A DNA stretch of 36,742 nucleotides, from NCBI GenBank assembly GCA_016199485.1, contig JACQGO010000333.1, forward strand, positions 1-36,742. The letters run 5' to 3'. This stretch comes from Betaproteobacteria bacterium. Its GTDB lineage: Bacteria; Pseudomonadota; Gammaproteobacteria; Burkholderiales; SG8-41. The notes under the pieces are model-generated. The model had not been told where the DNA came from. It made no database searches and saw only the letters and a list, made by a program, of their open reading frames with translations. Positions 6,764 through 14,731 of this stretch are shown here, one piece after another. The position numbers and the translations under genes are program-made. Each line of letters opens with the position of its first letter. Within the stretch, counting starts at the first letter, position 1.

Positions 6764-8833
6764 CTGCTGGAAGACGTCGGGTGGAATCTCACCGACGGGC
6801 GGAGCGTGCGCTATGAATATCCGCTCGCGGACGGAACGCGCGCTGACTATGTATTATCCGACCGTCACGGCCGCGCGCTCGCGGTCGTCGAAGCCAAGCG
6901 TTTCAGCGTGAATCCCGCCGATGCGGCGGCGCAGGGCCGCGCCTACGCCGAGCAGCTCGGCGTGCCCTTCGTGTTTCTTTCCAATGGGCGTGAGACCCGC
7001 TTTTGGGACTATGCCGCCGAAGCGCATCCCCGGCCGGTGAAAAGTTTCTTTTCCCAGGACAACCTCGAGCGCCGCGCGGCCACACGTAAGCTCCGCACCG
7101 ACCCGCTGGCGATCCCGATCGATCACCGCATCGTCGAGCGCGACTATCAGGTCGAGTGCATTGATACGTTGTGCCGGGAAATCGCGCGGGGCCGCCGCAA
7201 ACTCTTGGTCGAGATGGCGACTGGCGCCGGGAAGACGCGCATGGCCGCCGCTTTTATCAAACGCCTGTTTGAGGCGAACGCAGTCACACGGGTGCTGTTC
7301 CTGGTGGACCGCATCCCGCTCGCGATGCAGACCGAGGACGCCTTCACGGAGCACCTGCGCGACTATCCGTGCTACGTGCTGCGCGCCGGCCGCCGTTTTC
7401 AGGACGAGAAGCGCATCACGATCACCACACTGCAATCGATGATCAACATCTACCGCGACTACTCGGCAGGATATTTCGATCTCGTGATCTCGGACGAGTG
7501 TCACCGCTCGATCTATGGCAAATGGAAGAATGTCCTGTTGCACTTCGACGCCATTCAACTCGGGCTCACCGCGACGCCGTGCGTTGCGGCCGATTTGCGC
7601 ACCGGCGACGACGAGGATCGCCTTTTCGTACGCGATACCCTGCGCTTTTTCGAGGTGGAGAAGCCCACCTACGCCTATTCCCTGCGTGAAGCGATCCGCG
7701 ACGGCTGGCTGGTGCCCTATCAGATCTACAAGGCGAAGACGGTCAAGACCGCCGCGGAAGGCGGTTTCGAAGTTCGCCGCGACGAAATCCTCTGGGACGA
7801 GCTGGACGACAAGACCCGCAACGAGCTCGACCAGGCCTTTGGCGGGCGGGATTCAATCATGGTGGATCCTACCGCGCTCGAACGCCGCTTCACCATCCCG
7901 GAGCGCAACCGCGCCATCGTGCGCGAGTTCAGGGAGGTGATGGAGAACGGTTACGCCGACGCGAAGGGCATGCCGAGAAAACCGCTCATCGGCAAGACCA
8001 TTGTTTTCGCCGTCACCAAACGCCATGCCGAAACTCTCGCGCGGCTGCTCGATGGCGCTTTCGCTGACAAGAAGCCCTCGCCCGAGATACGCTACGCCGA
8101 CTATGTGGTCTCCGGGCTGGGCCCTGAGGATACCACCGACGCGATAATCAAGATTCGCCGCTTCAAGAAAGCGCAGGAGAAGTTTCCGCAGATCATGGTG
8201 TCGGTGAACATGCTCGACACCGGTTTTGACTGCCCGGAGGTCGTGAACCTTGTGTTCGGGCGGTTCACCAAGTCGCTTATTCTCTACCGCCAAATGCGGG
8301 GCCGCGGCACGCGCAAAGTGCACGGCAAGCCGCTCTTCACCATGTTCGACTTTGTCGGCGTGAGCGACTACCACGAGGACGAGGAGACGTACGGCGAGGG
8401 CGGGCCGCTCGTAGTGGACCGCACCCGGCCCCGTCCGCATCCCCGGGCGCTGGTTGTGGTGGACACCGATGATCACATCGATCCCGCGACGCGCGCGTGG
8501 ATTACGGTGGACGAGAACGGCAATCTCGTCTTTCCGGCGGCCTCGGAGGTTCGACAGAGCGAGGTTGGCGTGCGCTTCGAAGCCTGGCTCGGCGAGCAGG
8601 AACTGTCGCCCGATCAGTTGCGCCTCTTGAAAGTGGTCGGCGAGCAAATCCGCGCCAACGCCGAGCAGTGGAACGAATTCACTCCGGATCACTTCGAAGT
8701 GTGGTCGGCCCGCGGGCACTGGGACCGGCGCCGTGCGGTCGAACTTTTCGGCGATGAAAAACGGCTCGCCGAGTTATGCGCGGGTATGAGCCGCGCGGTA
8801 TTCGGGGACGGCGGCGCACGCGCCGCGCATTGA
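6716..8833 (+). CDS. hsdR: Type I restriction endonuclease subunit R (EcoEI-like)
   Basis: The 705-residue restriction and translocation subunit has a PD-(D/E)xK nuclease near the N-terminus (Asp about 43, EAK about 59, in ADYVLSDRHGRALAVVEAKR). The superfamily 2 motor follows: Walker A MATGAGKTRM (about 165-174), DECH box (about 259) and LGLTATP. A second RecA lobe contains FGRFTKSLILYRQMRGRGTR. A C-terminal EcoEI-type domain (about 550-705) contacts the methylase core. It cuts DNA lacking the cognate methylation after ATP-driven translocation. The frame could start at 6638, but ATG 6716 gives the recognised HsdR N-terminus. hsdM begins 10 nt after the stop. No frameshift or motif loss was seen. 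Confidence 0.92.
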   Translation: MLPGGNEAFSRVVIDALLEDVGWNLTDGRSVRYEYPLADGTRADYVLSDRHGRALAVVEAKRFSVNPADAAAQGRAYAEQLGVPFVFLSNGRETRFWDYAAEAHPRPVKSFFSQDNLERRAATRKLRTDPLAIPIDHRIVERDYQVECIDTLCREIARGRRKLLVEMATGAGKTRMAAAFIKRLFEANAVTRVLFLVDRIPLAMQTEDAFTEHLRDYPCYVLRAGRRFQDEKRITITTLQSMINIYRDYSAGYFDLVISDECHRSIYGKWKNVLLHFDAIQLGLTATPCVAADLRTGDDEDRLFVRDTLRFFEVEKPTYAYSLREAIRDGWLVPYQIYKAKTVKTAAEGGFEVRRDEILWDELDDKTRNELDQAFGGRDSIMVDPTALERRFTIPERNRAIVREFREVMENGYADAKGMPRKPLIGKTIVFAVTKRHAETLARLLDGAFADKKPSPEIRYADYVVSGLGPEDTTDAIIKIRRFKKAQEKFPQIMVSVNMLDTGFDCPEVVNLVFGRFTKSLILYRQMRGRGTRKVHGKPLFTMFDFVGVSDYHEDEETYGEGGPLVVDRTRPRPHPRALVVVDTDDHIDPATRAWITVDENGNLVFPAASEVRQSEVGVRFEAWLGEQELSPDQLRLLKVVGEQIRANAEQWNEFTPDHFEVWSARGHWDRRRAVELFGDEKRLAELCAGMSRAVFGDGGARAAH

Positions 8834-8843
8834 GGAAGCCGCA

Positions 8844-10466
8844 ATGCCTTTTACCGCTGATATGCGCCGTGCGGTCGAGCAAATCCGCGACTATCTCTAC
8901 GGCGGCGGTTATCCCGATCCTGTCAACAACGCCGAGCAGCTTTCGTTTCTGTTCTTTTTCTATCTGGCTGAAGGTCTGGATGTGCAGCAGGCAGCGCGTG
9001 CGCGTATCGCCAAGAAGGCGCGCCAGAGCGTTTTCGCCGGGGATTGGAAGCTGAAGAATCCGCTCAACGCGCAGTCCTTTGGCGGCAAGAAAACGATTCC
9101 GCGCGAGAATCTGCGCTGGTCGGTATGGGCGAATGGGCTTTCGGGTGAGGCGTTGGTGCGCTTCGTGCGTGACGAAGTGTTTCCGTTCTTTGCCGAAATG
9201 GCGAACGGCAGCGCAGTCAACTTCATGGACGGCGCGCGGCTCTCGATCGACGAGCCGACCGTGCTCACCCAAGTCGTGAATCTGGTGAATGGACTGCATC
9301 TCGATCAGGCGGACGCCGACTCGAAGGGGGATCTGTTCGAGCACGTGCTCAAGCAAATCCGGCAGGCAGGCGAGCTCGGCCAGTTCCGCACACCGCGCCA
9401 TATCATCCGCACCATCGTCGAGATCGTCGATCCGAAGATCGGCGAGACGATCTACGATCCGGCGGCGGGCACCGCCGGTTTTCTGGTCGCCGCCTACAAC
9501 CATATCCGGCTTGCAAATTCATCGCCTGACGGGATCGAGGAAGTCGAACTCGACGGCAAGAAAGTGCGCCGCGGACTCGGCGACCGGCTTTCCGCCGCCC
9601 AACAGACGATACTCGAATCGCGCACTTTCTTCGGCAACGATGTCGATCCGAAGATGGTGCACCTGGCGACAATGAACCTTACGCTGCGCGGGCTGCCCGG
9701 CGTGCGCATCGTCAAGCGCAACGTGCTTACCACGCCGCTCGAACCCGAAGCTAAGCAGGCACTCGGCATTCCGGCTGAGGGCTACAGCGTGGTCCTCGCG
9801 AATCCGCCGTTCTCCGGCCGCCTCGACAAGGACCGCATCCTCGACGACATCAAAGTTGGAACCACGACTGCGACAGAAATTCTCTTCGTAAAATATATGC
9901 TCGAAAGCCTGAAGCCCGGTGGTCGGTGCGGTGTAGTCGTTCCGGACGGGCTACTGTTTGGGCCTAGCGGTGCGCACAAGGAACTTCGACGACAACTTCT
10001 CGAGAACAATACTTTAGAAGCAGTTATGTCACTTCCAGGAGGCGTTTTCCAGCCTTATTCAAATTCAAAGACGTCGGTTCTCTTCTTCCACAAAAGCGGC
10101 TCGACTGCACGTGTGCTGTTCCTGCATGCCGATGCCGACGGCTACAAGCTCGATGCCCAGCACGACACTCCCATCGACGACGACGATTTGGCTACGCTAA
10201 TTGACATCTACCGCAACCGCGAGAAGCTGGCGAAGAAATGGGAAAAGCGCGACAGCAAAGCCGAGTGGAAAGACAAATGGTGGTTTGCCTCCGCGGACGA
10301 GGTACGTGCACGGGATTTTAACTTATCGGTAGGCACCTACCGCCCGTTTATCAAGACCCGAGTTGAGCATCGCGATCCGCGGGAATTGCTTGATGAGCTG
10401 AGTGCAATTGAAACCGAAATCGCGAAAGAAATCGATTCGCTTCGAGACTCATTTTCACGCACCTAG
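8844..10466 (+). CDS. hsdM: Type I restriction-modification methyltransferase subunit M
   Basis: The 540-residue N6-adenine methyltransferase has an N-terminal helical HsdM_N domain (residues 1 to about 150; NNAEQLSFLFFFYLAEG). AdoMet motif I DPAAGTAGFLV follows (about 205-215), then catalytic motif IV NPPF (about 319-322). A C-terminal helical tail probably contacts HsdS. GAGGAAG lies about 6 nt before the ATG. It methylates adenine at the HsdS-defined site and forms the core of the restriction complex. Both catalytic motifs are intact, so modification is probably active. hsdS starts 13 nt downstream. Confidence 0.93.
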   Translation: MPFTADMRRAVEQIRDYLYGGGYPDPVNNAEQLSFLFFFYLAEGLDVQQAARARIAKKARQSVFAGDWKLKNPLNAQSFGGKKTIPRENLRWSVWANGLSGEALVRFVRDEVFPFFAEMANGSAVNFMDGARLSIDEPTVLTQVVNLVNGLHLDQADADSKGDLFEHVLKQIRQAGELGQFRTPRHIIRTIVEIVDPKIGETIYDPAAGTAGFLVAAYNHIRLANSSPDGIEEVELDGKKVRRGLGDRLSAAQQTILESRTFFGNDVDPKMVHLATMNLTLRGLPGVRIVKRNVLTTPLEPEAKQALGIPAEGYSVVLANPPFSGRLDKDRILDDIKVGTTTATEILFVKYMLESLKPGGRCGVVVPDGLLFGPSGAHKELRRQLLENNTLEAVMSLPGGVFQPYSNSKTSVLFFHKSGSTARVLFLHADADGYKLDAQHDTPIDDDDLATLIDIYRNREKLAKKWEKRDSKAEWKDKWWFASADEVRARDFNLSVGTYRPFIKTRVEHRDPRELLDELSAIETEIAKEIDSLRDSFSRT

Positions 10467-10479
10467 GCCCGTCAGACAT

Positions 10480-11679
10480 ATGCAGTATGTACCCCTATCG
10501 TCCGTTTGTGAGATCAATCCGCGCTTCCCCAAGCAGTCGCGGCCCGGCGCACATACGGAAGTCACTTTTGTGCCCATGTCAGCCGTTGACGAACAGTTCG
10601 CGGAGATAAGCATCCCGGAATCGCGCCGATACGTGGATGTCGCAACGGGGTTTACTTGCTTTCGCAACGACGACGTGCTCTTTGCAAAGATTACCCCCTG
10701 CATGGAAAATGGGAAGGCGGCCATAGCTCGAAACCTTAAGAATGGACTTGGCTTTGGATCAACCGAGTTCCACGTATTGCGTACCGGCCCAGAAGTGATA
10801 CCCGAGTGGATTTATTACTATATTCGTCAGCCTGATTTTCGAAAACGCGCGAAGAGGAACTTCCGTGGCGCTGCGGGACAACAACGCGTCCCGGCTGATT
10901 TCCTGGCGCGTGAAGTCATCCCATTGCCAGCAGTCACACAACAACGTCGCATAGTTGACATTCTCTCCCGCGCTGAGGGGATCATTCGCTTGCAACATCG
11001 AGCCGCTGAAAAAGCGCACGAAATCATCCCCGCGCTTTTTCTCGATATGTTCGGCGACCCGGCGATGAATCCGAAGGGGTGGGCGCTCACAACACTCGGA
11101 GCCACTATCGCCGATTTTCGCTACGGGACTTCAGTGAAATCCGCGAAAGACGGTTACCCAGTATTGCGTATTCCGAACGTGATTGGTGACGCAATCGACC
11201 TAGACGATATCAAATACGTGCCCCTCGACAACCGCGAGTTCGAGCGATTAAGGTTGATCGAGGATGACATACTATTTGTGCGCACCAACGGCAATCCCGA
11301 TTACGTCGGACGCTGTGCTGTGGTTACATTGCAGCAATTCAAGAACACCGGGTTCGATCCCGAGCGCTTTGCGTTTGCATCGTATCTGATACGTGGACGA
11401 CCAAACCCGGAAATTGTGAATGCCGGTTACCTCGCAAACTATCTACGTACGGCATTTGGTCGCCGAGAGCTTTTGAAACGCGCGCGCACCTCCGCTGGGC
11501 AGTACAACATCAATATCGACGGTTTATCTTCTGTGGTCGTAATGCTTCCGCCACTGCAACTCCAGCAAACATTTACCGACCGCACGAACGATGTTCGTGG
11601 CGTCCTCGCGCAGCGCGACGCGTCACGTCGAAACGGAGAAGGCTTGTTTCAAGCGCTGCTCGCGCGAAGCTTCGCATAA
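10480..11679 (+). CDS. hsdS: Type I restriction-modification specificity subunit S
   Basis: The 399-residue protein has two target-recognition domains separated by a conserved helical spacer. TRD1 (residues 1 to about 150) opens QYVPLSSVCEINPRFPKQ. The central conserved region (about 145-205) contains PLPAVTQQRRIVDILSRAEG. TRD2 follows, and a second conserved helix (PPLQLQQTFTDRTNDVRG) ends the protein. The two TRDs would define a bipartite recognition sequence, which cannot be predicted by eye. The ATG at 10480 is preferred over the frame start at 10402, which lies inside hsdM; there is no strong ribosome-binding site, so coupling to hsdM is likely. Base composition is visibly more AT-rich than in hsdR. 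Confidence 0.9.
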   Translation: MQYVPLSSVCEINPRFPKQSRPGAHTEVTFVPMSAVDEQFAEISIPESRRYVDVATGFTCFRNDDVLFAKITPCMENGKAAIARNLKNGLGFGSTEFHVLRTGPEVIPEWIYYYIRQPDFRKRAKRNFRGAAGQQRVPADFLAREVIPLPAVTQQRRIVDILSRAEGIIRLQHRAAEKAHEIIPALFLDMFGDPAMNPKGWALTTLGATIADFRYGTSVKSAKDGYPVLRIPNVIGDAIDLDDIKYVPLDNREFERLRLIEDDILFVRTNGNPDYVGRCAVVTLQQFKNTGFDPERFAFASYLIRGRPNPEIVNAGYLANYLRTAFGRRELLKRARTSAGQYNINIDGLSSVVVMLPPLQLQQTFTDRTNDVRGVLAQRDASRRNGEGLFQALLARSFA

Positions 11680-11730
11680 GGTTAAGCTATTCGGTGGTCA
11701 AGCTCGCTGCAGACACTGGAACTTGATGCC

Positions 11731-12306
11731 ATGCGATCAGACGGAAATGAAAATCAAGGCGCTGCGACAAGCAGGCTACCTTTGATTAGGCTCGCGGATC
11801 GCCACCCTGGACTTACCAAGGCTATCGGGGACGGGTATTGCGAGGCAGCATCGGTTTGCCTCAGTAGACATCACGAGCCGCCCTCTGACCTCGTTGTAGA
11901 TTGTGAAGGCAATTCCTCGAAGTGCAGCGCGGAATGGGTCGCACCCGACCAACAAACAAAAGCGGCATGGGCGAATGAAATAGATGCAACCGAAGCCGGC
12001 GCGTATGGTGTGTCCCTTGCGGCCATCGAACTGGCCAAGGGTCTCGTCGCGGTAAGACGCGCAGAGACACTCACAGGGGCCGACTACTATGTGGCACCAC
12101 TCGGCACCAATGCAGATGATCTTGAGGCATGCATGCGCTTGGAAGTCTCCGGAACTGACAAAGGAAATCGAGCTGTTATTCAGCAGCGCCTAAAGGCGAA
12201 GATCAGCCAAGCTACCGCTGCTGCGAGCAATCTCCCCGCGATTGCCTCCGTGGTGGGATTTCGTGAGTGTGCAGTGGTGATTGCTAAGATGGATGATGCG
12301 TTATGA
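11731..12306 (+). CDS. Unknown protein, first gene of a coupled pair after hsdS
   Basis: No recognised domain in this 191-residue soluble protein. Conserved-looking blocks are HPGLTKAIGDGYCEAASVCL, WANEIDATEAGAYGVSLAAI and GADYYVAPLG. LRLEVSG-type strand residues follow (MRLEVSGTDKG), then a Lys/Gln-rich helix and VVGFRECAVVIAK. The Asp...Glu-Val-Ser pattern is loosely reminiscent of a nuclease-like fold, but this is speculation. A TTG at 11782 is an alternative start, since the first ~17 residues look unconserved. It follows hsdS by 51 nt on the same strand and overlaps the next gene by ATGA, so it probably belongs to the hsd transcript. Composition is like hsdS, suggesting shared transfer. 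Confidence 0.7.
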   Translation: MRSDGNENQGAATSRLPLIRLADRHPGLTKAIGDGYCEAASVCLSRHHEPPSDLVVDCEGNSSKCSAEWVAPDQQTKAAWANEIDATEAGAYGVSLAAIELAKGLVAVRRAETLTGADYYVAPLGTNADDLEACMRLEVSGTDKGNRAVIQQRLKAKISQATAAASNLPAIASVVGFRECAVVIAKMDDAL

Positions 12307-13412
12307 CCTGGGCTGATTGGCATAAGCGTAGCGAAGCGCTCGCATCCGAAGCATTCATTGCGACGCGCGCAGGTCAAGCGGATCAGGCCGTGACTCTATA
12401 CGCTCAGGCGGCAAACGCAGAAGAACGAGCCTTGCGTGAGCTTGACCGTTCTAAGGCGCGCACTCTTGGTGTCACGGCGATTAGCGTGGTTTCTCTCTGG
12501 TTCAAGGCGCGGGAATACCAGCGTGCCGAACAACTTGCGTTCTCCATACTTGGAAACGAGAAACTACCGGATTTTGCTACTACCGACTTGCGTACTCTCG
12601 TCCAGACCATCTGGACAGAAGGCTCCAAGAAGCGGGCGGGTGTCTTATTTCTCCCTGGACAGGTCGTTGTTTCTGTCAAAGGGGGCGAGATCATCACTGG
12701 TGGCGCACCGCTCGATCTTATCGTGGATAAGGTGCAGACCATCCAGTCGCTGTTCTACCGCACTATTGAGTTCGTCAAGGGTATGCCGCATCGCATGCAC
12801 GGCGGCCCGATCCGTGAGGTCCAGGAAGCCTGCCGTCCGTGGTTATTCCAGGCCCCCGCAGGAAGCTACCAGTTTTCGGTGGCGATTCAGGAGCCCGCAC
12901 AGAGGGATTTTTTTCAAGACACCATTAAGCCCGATCAAATCGCATGGCACTTCCTTGAGATTCTGAAGGCGACTGTCGACGACGAGCGGCAGGCTTTGGA
13001 AGCAATTGTCCCTGACAAGCAATACCGCTCTACGTTCTTGAGGCTCTCGCGCAATCTCGCGCCCACGGGGCGCACCTTTGCACAAATGGAGGTCAAGGCA
13101 GCAGGTGAATCGAGCGGCGTGGTTCTCATGCCTGAAAGCCGCTCCACGATCAACAGAACTCTTCGCGAGCAATCCAAGCCCCTCGAGGTCGAGGGTGAGC
13201 AGGAAACCTCGATCACTGGAGCACTGCGCGCCGTGCACCTCGACAAGGACTGGCTCGAAGTTGCTGTTGAAGGGAAAACAGTCCACATCGGGGGGCTAAA
13301 GGACACGGTTGACGATGTGATCGGCCCCATGGTGAATCGTCAGGTCATCGTCCGCGCCGCTAAATCCTCCAAGGACAAGCTTCGATTCATCGATATTGAG
13401 CTTGATGAGTGA
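12303..13412 (+). CDS. Unknown protein with N-terminal TPR-like helices, coupled to upstream gene
   Basis: This 369-residue protein starts inside the upstream stop (ATGA). Residues 1 to about 105 are helical and TPR-like: AVTLYAQAANAEERALREL, VVSLWFKAREYQRAEQLAF, LRTLVQTIW. The middle (about 115-240) is beta-rich, with VVVSVKGGEIITGGAPLD, FVKGMPHRMHGGP and PAGSYQFSVAIQ. The end (about 300-369) looks like a small beta domain with WLEVAVEGKTVHIGG and VIVRAAKSS. I recall similar uncharacterised proteins in varied bacteria but no assigned function. Odd: its stop codon lies where the gene runs into the downstream dispersed repeat R, so the last residues may have been altered by recombination. Confidence 0.72.
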   Translation: MTWADWHKRSEALASEAFIATRAGQADQAVTLYAQAANAEERALRELDRSKARTLGVTAISVVSLWFKAREYQRAEQLAFSILGNEKLPDFATTDLRTLVQTIWTEGSKKRAGVLFLPGQVVVSVKGGEIITGGAPLDLIVDKVQTIQSLFYRTIEFVKGMPHRMHGGPIREVQEACRPWLFQAPAGSYQFSVAIQEPAQRDFFQDTIKPDQIAWHFLEILKATVDDERQALEAIVPDKQYRSTFLRLSRNLAPTGRTFAQMEVKAAGESSGVVLMPESRSTINRTLREQSKPLEVEGEQETSITGALRAVHLDKDWLEVAVEGKTVHIGGLKDTVDDVIGPMVNRQVIVRAAKSSKDKLRFIDIELDE

Positions 13413-13451
13413 GCGCATCCGCAATCCGCATTTGCTCTGCAGGCGACAGCG
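13406..13451 (-). repeat. Dispersed repeat R, copy 1 (coding-tail half only)
   Basis: The complement reads LSPAEQMRIADALTHQA in one frame, the shared peptide of the R repeats. The usual continuation to the AAGG(N/D) stop is replaced by the 3' end of the rightward unknown gene, whose TGA lies at the junction (13410-13412). This marks a recombination joint between the hsd-linked block and the TA array. Confidence 0.65.
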
Positions 13452-13496
13452 TCGACGCCCGCTTGACTGCCGCAGTGACACGCTGTTCGATGCGGG

Positions 13497-13620
13497 GTTT
13501 CGTTACCGTACCCGCGAAAGCAGCCCGCCGCAGGAGATCGTGTAGATAAACAGGCCAAAAAGGAGGGACACGGCCCGTGTTCTCTGATTGATTCTGCGGC
13601 TTCCTATGCTTCACCGATCG
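13497..13620 (-). repeat. Dispersed repeat S, copy 1
   Basis: Aligns with 17003-17128, including the blocks GGAGATCGTG and CGGCTTCCT. It contains the hairpin ACACGG-C-CCGTGT (13568-13580). Its right end is the 3' end of a decayed toxin frame (stop at 13604-13606). As at the other copy, R lies just beyond it on the left. Confidence 0.65.
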
Positions 13621-13738
13621 GCAGCGAACGCACACGAACGCGGGATTCCTCGAAGACGATGATGGCGCCTTGCTGAACGAGCTGTTCCACGGCGGGCAGG
13701 TTCGCATGCAGTAATGCGAGCTGTCGCTCCGAGATAAA
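13604..13738 (-). pseudogene. Relic 3' end of a PIN-like (DUF5615-type) toxin
   Basis: Reading leftward from 13738, 44 codons end at TAG. They spell [18 protein letters not shown], then [20 protein letters not shown], ending PIGEA. This looks like the C-terminal helix and strands of DUF5615/Mut7-C-type PIN-like toxins. No start or N-terminal catalytic part remains: upstream the frame runs into R-like debris. Repeat S copy 2 also begins at a short AIG-stop remnant in the same position, suggesting both copies descend from the 3' flank of such a toxin gene. Confidence 0.45.
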
Positions 13739-13743
13739 AAAGA

Positions 13744-13784
13744 GGGACGTAGTCCGATTTCAGTCAATTTCTACCAGCCGCCTC
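13744..13784 (-). repeat. Dispersed repeat R, degenerate copy 2
   Basis: Carries the hairpin-forming start GGACGTAGTCC (13745-13755), then TCAATTTCTACCAGCCGCC, a mutated form of the R core. It breaks off at a run of A and G. Confidence 0.55.
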
Positions 13785-13795
13785 AAAAAAAGGGG

Positions 13796-13818
13796 GGGAC
13801 GTAGCTCGGTGTTTCTCC
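13796..13818 (-). repeat. Dispersed repeat R, end fragment 3
   Basis: Only the outer end survives: GGGACGTAGCTCGG followed by TGTTTCTCC. It lies directly after fragment 2, separated by a G-run, and 44 bp beyond the stop of the VapC gene at 13862. Nested or repeated joining events would explain two adjacent ends. Confidence 0.5.
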
Positions 13819-13861
13819 ATCGCGCAGACGCGCGGGCGGGTCCTGCCGGAAAGCCGGACTG

Positions 13862-14284
13862 CTAATCGCCCGCCAGCACGTCGATGAAGCGCGCGCGGCC
13901 GGAAAGGCGGTACACCGCGAAATCGCGCCGGTCGGCGGTCAGAATCTCTCGCACGCCGCTGCGGGTCGCCAGCAGCACCACTGACGCATCGGCGAAGTCC
14001 ATCGGCTGGTCGGCGTACTTGCGGGCGAGTTTCTCCACCGACCGGAAGTCCACGGGCTCTCGATCGAGGAGGAGCAGCCCAGCCTGGACAGCGTTGCCCA
14101 GCCACTCGAGACAACGCAACTGCTGCGCATGCGATAGCAGGGCCAACGCTTCGGTGAGAACCGCCTCGGTTGTGAGAAACCGTCCCCGGTAGTCGCGCAG
14201 GAACTCGCGGCAGCGGGCGTGCAGTGGGTCCGTCTCGTCGAACAACCCGATCAGGAAGCCCGAGTCAACGACGACGTTTCTCAC
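13862..14284 (-). CDS. vapC: VapC-type PIN-domain toxin (array module 2)
   Basis: The 140-residue PIN protein begins at GTG 14284 (MRNVVVDSGFLIGLFDETD, first Asp at residue 7). It continues with LTTEAVLTEALALLSHAQ, a second acidic site in MDFADASVVLLATR, and the third in ILTADRRDFAVYR. The frame is open further upstream to 14485, but that part only overlaps the antitoxin and lacks family similarity. The 20-nt overlap with the RHH antitoxin indicates coupling. The usual role is an endoribonuclease inhibiting translation. Catalytic residues appear intact. Confidence 0.85.
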   Translation of the reverse strand: MRNVVVDSGFLIGLFDETDPLHARCREFLRDYRGRFLTTEAVLTEALALLSHAQQLRCLEWLGNAVQAGLLLLDREPVDFRSVEKLARKYADQPMDFADASVVLLATRSGVREILTADRRDFAVYRLSGRARFIDVLAGD

Positions 14285-14531
14285 GGACGTAGTCGCGGAA
14301 GCGCCGCTGGCGGGAAGGGCGCGCCGCCCGCCCCGCTCGCTTCGGGGCGGCCGGCAGGACAGCCTCGGCGAGACTGCCGAGCGTCGGGCCTGATTGCTCC
14401 AGCAAATACTGCGCCAGACCCTGTTGCACGATATGGCTCCGGGTCTGCCCGGTCTGAAGGCAGTAGCGCTCCAGCGCCTCGGCAAGCGCCGGGTCGAGTC
14501 GGACCGAAAGAAGTGTCCGGGGCGGTGTCAT
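14265..14531 (-). CDS. vapB: CopG/RHH antitoxin (array module 2)
   Basis: The 88-residue protein begins MTPPRTLLSVRLDPALAEAL, an RHH strand, then helices ERYCLQTGQTRSHIVQQGLA. A basic C-terminal tail (PKRAGRAARPSRQRRFRD) binds the toxin. ATG 14531 is used; it lies inside a 27-bp palindrome, and a TTGCGG-17-TAAGAT promoter-like pair (complement of 14539-14567) would start transcription about at the ATG. The mRNA may therefore be nearly leaderless. It is the autorepressor and antidote for the PIN toxin that follows. Confidence 0.8.
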   Translation of the reverse strand: MTPPRTLLSVRLDPALAEALERYCLQTGQTRSHIVQQGLAQYLLEQSGPTLGSLAEAVLPAAPKRAGRAARPSRQRRFRDYVREKRRR

Positions 14532-14553
14532 ACATAATATCTTAATGTATGAC
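14527..14553. promoter_or_regulatory. 27-bp palindromic operator over the antitoxin start codon
   Basis: Perfect 9-bp inverted repeats, GTCATACAT (14527-14535) and ATGTATGAC (14545-14553), flank a 9-bp AT-rich centre. The antitoxin ATG (complement of 14529-14531) is inside the left arm, and a -10-like TAAGAT overlaps the centre. This is a likely binding site for the RHH antitoxin. Confidence 0.65.
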
Positions 14554-14627
14554 AAAACTGTCCGCAAGACCTTGGCGGGGCAAGGACAGACCGGCCAGCC
14601 CCGACCTTACAGTCCAACAAGAAAAAA

Positions 14628-14714
14628 AGACGTAGCCCGGTTTTTCTCAATTTCCGCCAGCCGCCTGATGGGCGAGCGCATCCGCAATGCGCGTCTGCTC
14701 TGCAGGCGACAGCG
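14628..14714 (-). repeat. Dispersed repeat R, copy 4 (complete)
   Basis: A full copy of ~87 bp. The complement encodes LSPAEQTRIADALAHQAAGG-Asn-stop, then the non-coding end with GACGTAGCCCGG beside a poly-A tract. It shares a 32-bp identical stretch with copy 5 (14642-14673 = 15953-15984). It begins 17 bp after the stop of the PIN toxin at 14732. Confidence 0.75.
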
Positions 14715-14731
14715 GTGGCGCACAGAGAACG

